From positions 1 through 37,276 of the forward strand of contig JAGVZM010000021.1 of NCBI GenBank assembly GCA_018302545.1: a stretch of DNA of 37,276 nucleotides, read 5' to 3'. Shown here piece by piece: positions 35,263-37,276 of the stretch. The notes under the pieces are model-generated. The model did no database searches and had not been told where the DNA came from. It was given only the letters and a program-made list of their open reading frames with translations. The number at the start of each line of letters is the position of its first letter. The stretch's first letter is position 1. A program made the position numbers and the translations under genes. Source of the DNA: Candidatus Woesearchaeota archaeon (lineage in GTDB: Archaea > Nanobdellota > Nanobdellia > SCGC-AAA011-G17 > GW2011-AR18).

Positions 35263-36140
35263 ACATATCTCTTAGCTAGTTCTAAAGGATTATTTCTTTC
35301 TATCTTATTTTTAATACTTAAGCTCTTATTAACAACAGCAATTAATAATTTATCTAATAATTCATTTAAATCACCATGTAATATTCTATTTTCAACTTGT
35401 TTAGCAATTTCTTCTTTATAACTGGAATTCTTCTCAACATTAAGTAAATCATGATAAGCCATAACCTTAATTAAATGAGTATCCAACTGTTTAATCAATC
35501 TTAAATCTTCTTTCAAAGAATTAATTATATTATCAATATCATCACTATTTGCCTTTTTATTGATTTTTTCTAAAGCATCAATTACAACAGAATAATAATG
35601 ATCCTCTAAAGTAACTAAAAGATTCTTTAATTCTAAACTATGACTATTTATTACTTTAATTTTACCGCTTATAGAACTAATAACCAAACTAATCTTATCT
35701 TTCTTATCATTAAGTTCTTCATATTTATGCAGATCTTTAATTAAAGCCTTAACATAATTACTTATAGTTTCAGCTTCACTTTCTAATCTACCTAAAGCTA
35801 AAGCAGAATAATCAACATCAACTTGGCTTAATTCAAGTAACAAAGAGGAATCACCTTGATACATTGGAGTACTTTCTTGTTCTTCAACTTCTTGAAGTTC
35901 ATCTTCATTAGATTCTACATCTTCAACTTGTTTAACTTCCTGTTCCTTAATCTCTAACTTTTCTTCATCATCAAATAAACTACTAGTATTCTCCAAATGT
36001 TTATCAAAGGAGTTATTCTCAACTTTATCCTGGCCTTCAAATAATGAAACTTCATCAGAACCAAGAACCTTATTTACTTGATCCATAGAAATCTCATCCT
36101 TTTTTATAAAAAAACCCTTTAATTTATCAAAAAAGCCCAT
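35259..36140 (-). CDS. Hypothetical protein: N-terminal amphipathic helix, acidic linker, helical C-terminal domain
   Basis: MGFFDKLKGFFIKK followed by E/D-rich linker and coiled-coil-like sequence. Confidence 0.6.
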   Translation of the reverse strand: MGFFDKLKGFFIKKDEISMDQVNKVLGSDEVSLFEGQDKVENNSFDKHLENTSSLFDDEEKLEIKEQEVKQVEDVESNEDELQEVEEQESTPMYQGDSSLLLELSQVDVDYSALALGRLESEAETISNYVKALIKDLHKYEELNDKKDKISLVISSISGKIKVINSHSLELKNLLVTLEDHYYSVVIDALEKINKKANSDDIDNIINSLKEDLRLIKQLDTHLIKVMAYHDLLNVEKNSSYKEEIAKQVENRILHGDLNELLDKLLIAVVNKSLSIKNKIERNNPLELAKRYV

Positions 36141-36236
36141 AGTTTTCGAAACAACTTTCTATTTTTATATGTTACTCCTCTATAAAATATACTTCAACAA
36201 AGCTAAGTTTTAAATATAAAAAGAAAAATAAAAAAT

Positions 36237-36246
36237 AGAGGTGATT
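36237..36246 (+). promoter_or_regulatory. Ribosome-binding site AGAGGTGATT for the 6PGDH gene
   Basis: Strong complementarity to the archaeal 16S 3' end, 2 nt before the GTG start at 36249. Confidence 0.7.
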
Positions 36247-36248
36247 AA

Positions 36249-37139
36249 GTGAAAATTGGTTTTATTGGTTTAGGACGTATGGGTTATAATATGGTTCTAA
36301 ACTTATTAGATAATAAACAAGAAGTTGTAGCATACAATAGATCTCCAGAACCAGTAAAAAAAATAGCAAAATATGGAGCAATTCCTGTATATTCTTTAGA
36401 AGAATTAACAAAACAATTACCAAAAAGAAAAGTAATATGGATAATGGTAACTTCATCTGCTGTAGATCAAATAATTAAAGAATTATTACCTTTATTATCA
36501 AAACAAGATATTATAATAGATGGTGGAAATTCATTCTATAAAGATTCAATTAGAAGATACAATTTCTTAAAGAAAAAAGGGATTCACTTTCTTGATGTAG
36601 GAACATCAGGAGGAATAGAAGGAGCTAGAAGAAATGGCTGTTTAATGATCGGAGGAGATAAAGTAATATTTAATTATATAGAACAAATCTTTAAAGCAAT
36701 TGCTCAAAAAGAAGGTTATGGTTACATGGGCTCTACTGGCTCTGGTCATTTCGTCAAAATGGTTCATAATGGTATAGAATATGGAATGGTCGCAGCAATA
36801 GATGAAGGATTTGAAGCACTAAAAAAGTATAAAGATAAATTCAATATAGATTTAAAAGAAGTTTCAAAAGTCTATGCACATGGTTCTATAATTGATGGAA
36901 AATTAACAAAGTGGTTATACCAATCATTCACAACTAAAGATTATCTAAAAAACATATCATGTGTAGTTCCAAAAGGAGAAACAGAGGATGAAATGAAAGA
37001 ATTAACAAAACTAGCTGATATGCAAATACTCAAAGAATCAATAAAATTAAGAGAAAAATCAAGAAATGGCTTAATTTGCGCACAGATGATCGCTGCTATG
37101 CGTAACCTTTGGGGCGGCCATAAAGTAAACAAAAAGTAA
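36249..37139 (+). CDS. gnd: 6-phosphogluconate dehydrogenase, decarboxylating (short ~300-aa type)
   Basis: IGLGRMGYNM, DGGNSFYKDS, VGTSGGIEGARRNGCLMIGGD, GSGHFVKMVHNGIEYGMV. Confidence 0.93.
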   Translation: MKIGFIGLGRMGYNMVLNLLDNKQEVVAYNRSPEPVKKIAKYGAIPVYSLEELTKQLPKRKVIWIMVTSSAVDQIIKELLPLLSKQDIIIDGGNSFYKDSIRRYNFLKKKGIHFLDVGTSGGIEGARRNGCLMIGGDKVIFNYIEQIFKAIAQKEGYGYMGSTGSGHFVKMVHNGIEYGMVAAIDEGFEALKKYKDKFNIDLKEVSKVYAHGSIIDGKLTKWLYQSFTTKDYLKNISCVVPKGETEDEMKELTKLADMQILKESIKLREKSRNGLICAQMIAAMRNLWGGHKVNKK

Positions 37140-37276
37140 TTAAATTCTACCAATAGCTCTGTCTAGCAATAAACTAACTGCATGAACTGTAGTTTCTAAA
37201 CGTTCATTTTGTAATCCTAATCTTATTAATGCACTATGTTTCTCATTAATAGAATTTACCAATATCCCAATTGCAT
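37140..37276 (-). CDS. C-terminal part of a CDS truncated by the window edge (AIGILVNSINEKHSALIRLGLQNERLETTVHAVSLLLDRAIGRI*)
   Basis: Open frame running off the window edge. Confidence 0.6.
   Translation of the reverse strand, partial: AIGILVNSINEKHSALIRLGLQNERLETTVHAVSLLLDRAIGRI

Noticed and set aside
1-37276. CRISPR arrays, insertion sequences, rRNA genes
   Set aside because: No regularly spaced repeats, transposase motifs or rRNA-like conserved stretches were seen on reading both strands

Overview
AT-rich (roughly 70-75% A+T by eye) archaeal-type window of 37.3 kb, most consistent with a small-genome DPANN-like archaeon. The lineage is an inference from archaeal-type ProS, AlaX, an archaeal translin-like protein, an Lrp/AsnC regulator, TATA-like promoters, frequent leaderless starts and GAGGTGA ribosome-binding sites inside operons. 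I saw no rRNA, tRNA, CRISPR array, transposase or prophage module. Recognisable genes encode an MBL-fold hydrolase, MoxR AAA+ plus VWA protein, HAD phosphatase, DedA protein, Lrp/AsnC regulator, three alpha/beta hydrolases, PAP2 phosphatase, a PaaK-like adenylate-forming enzyme, a PLP-dependent decarboxylase, a histidine-kinase-like protein, ProS, AlaX, a PAS-winged-helix regulator, a ParA/MinD ATPase, a translin-like protein and 6-phosphogluconate dehydrogenase. These are interleaved with many orphan proteins. The strongest candidates for undescribed biology are: (1) a cytosolic histidine-kinase-like protein directly abutting four tandem receiver-like paralogs that lack output domains, carry variable insertions after the putative phospho-Asp and share an (R/K)-x-V-(R/K)-R C-terminal tail (17222-21855); (2) a 1340-aa orphan plus a 411-aa neighbour built from a shared ~170-aa module present three times (24906-30195); (3) a stand-alone N-terminal domain of a FlaI/GspE-type secretion ATPase with no catalytic domain, in an operon with a coiled-coil protein (6545-7692). 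Two short ORFs missing from the supplied track are also described: a 20-codon leader ORF before the PAS regulator, and a 45-aa basic protein translationally coupled to ParA.
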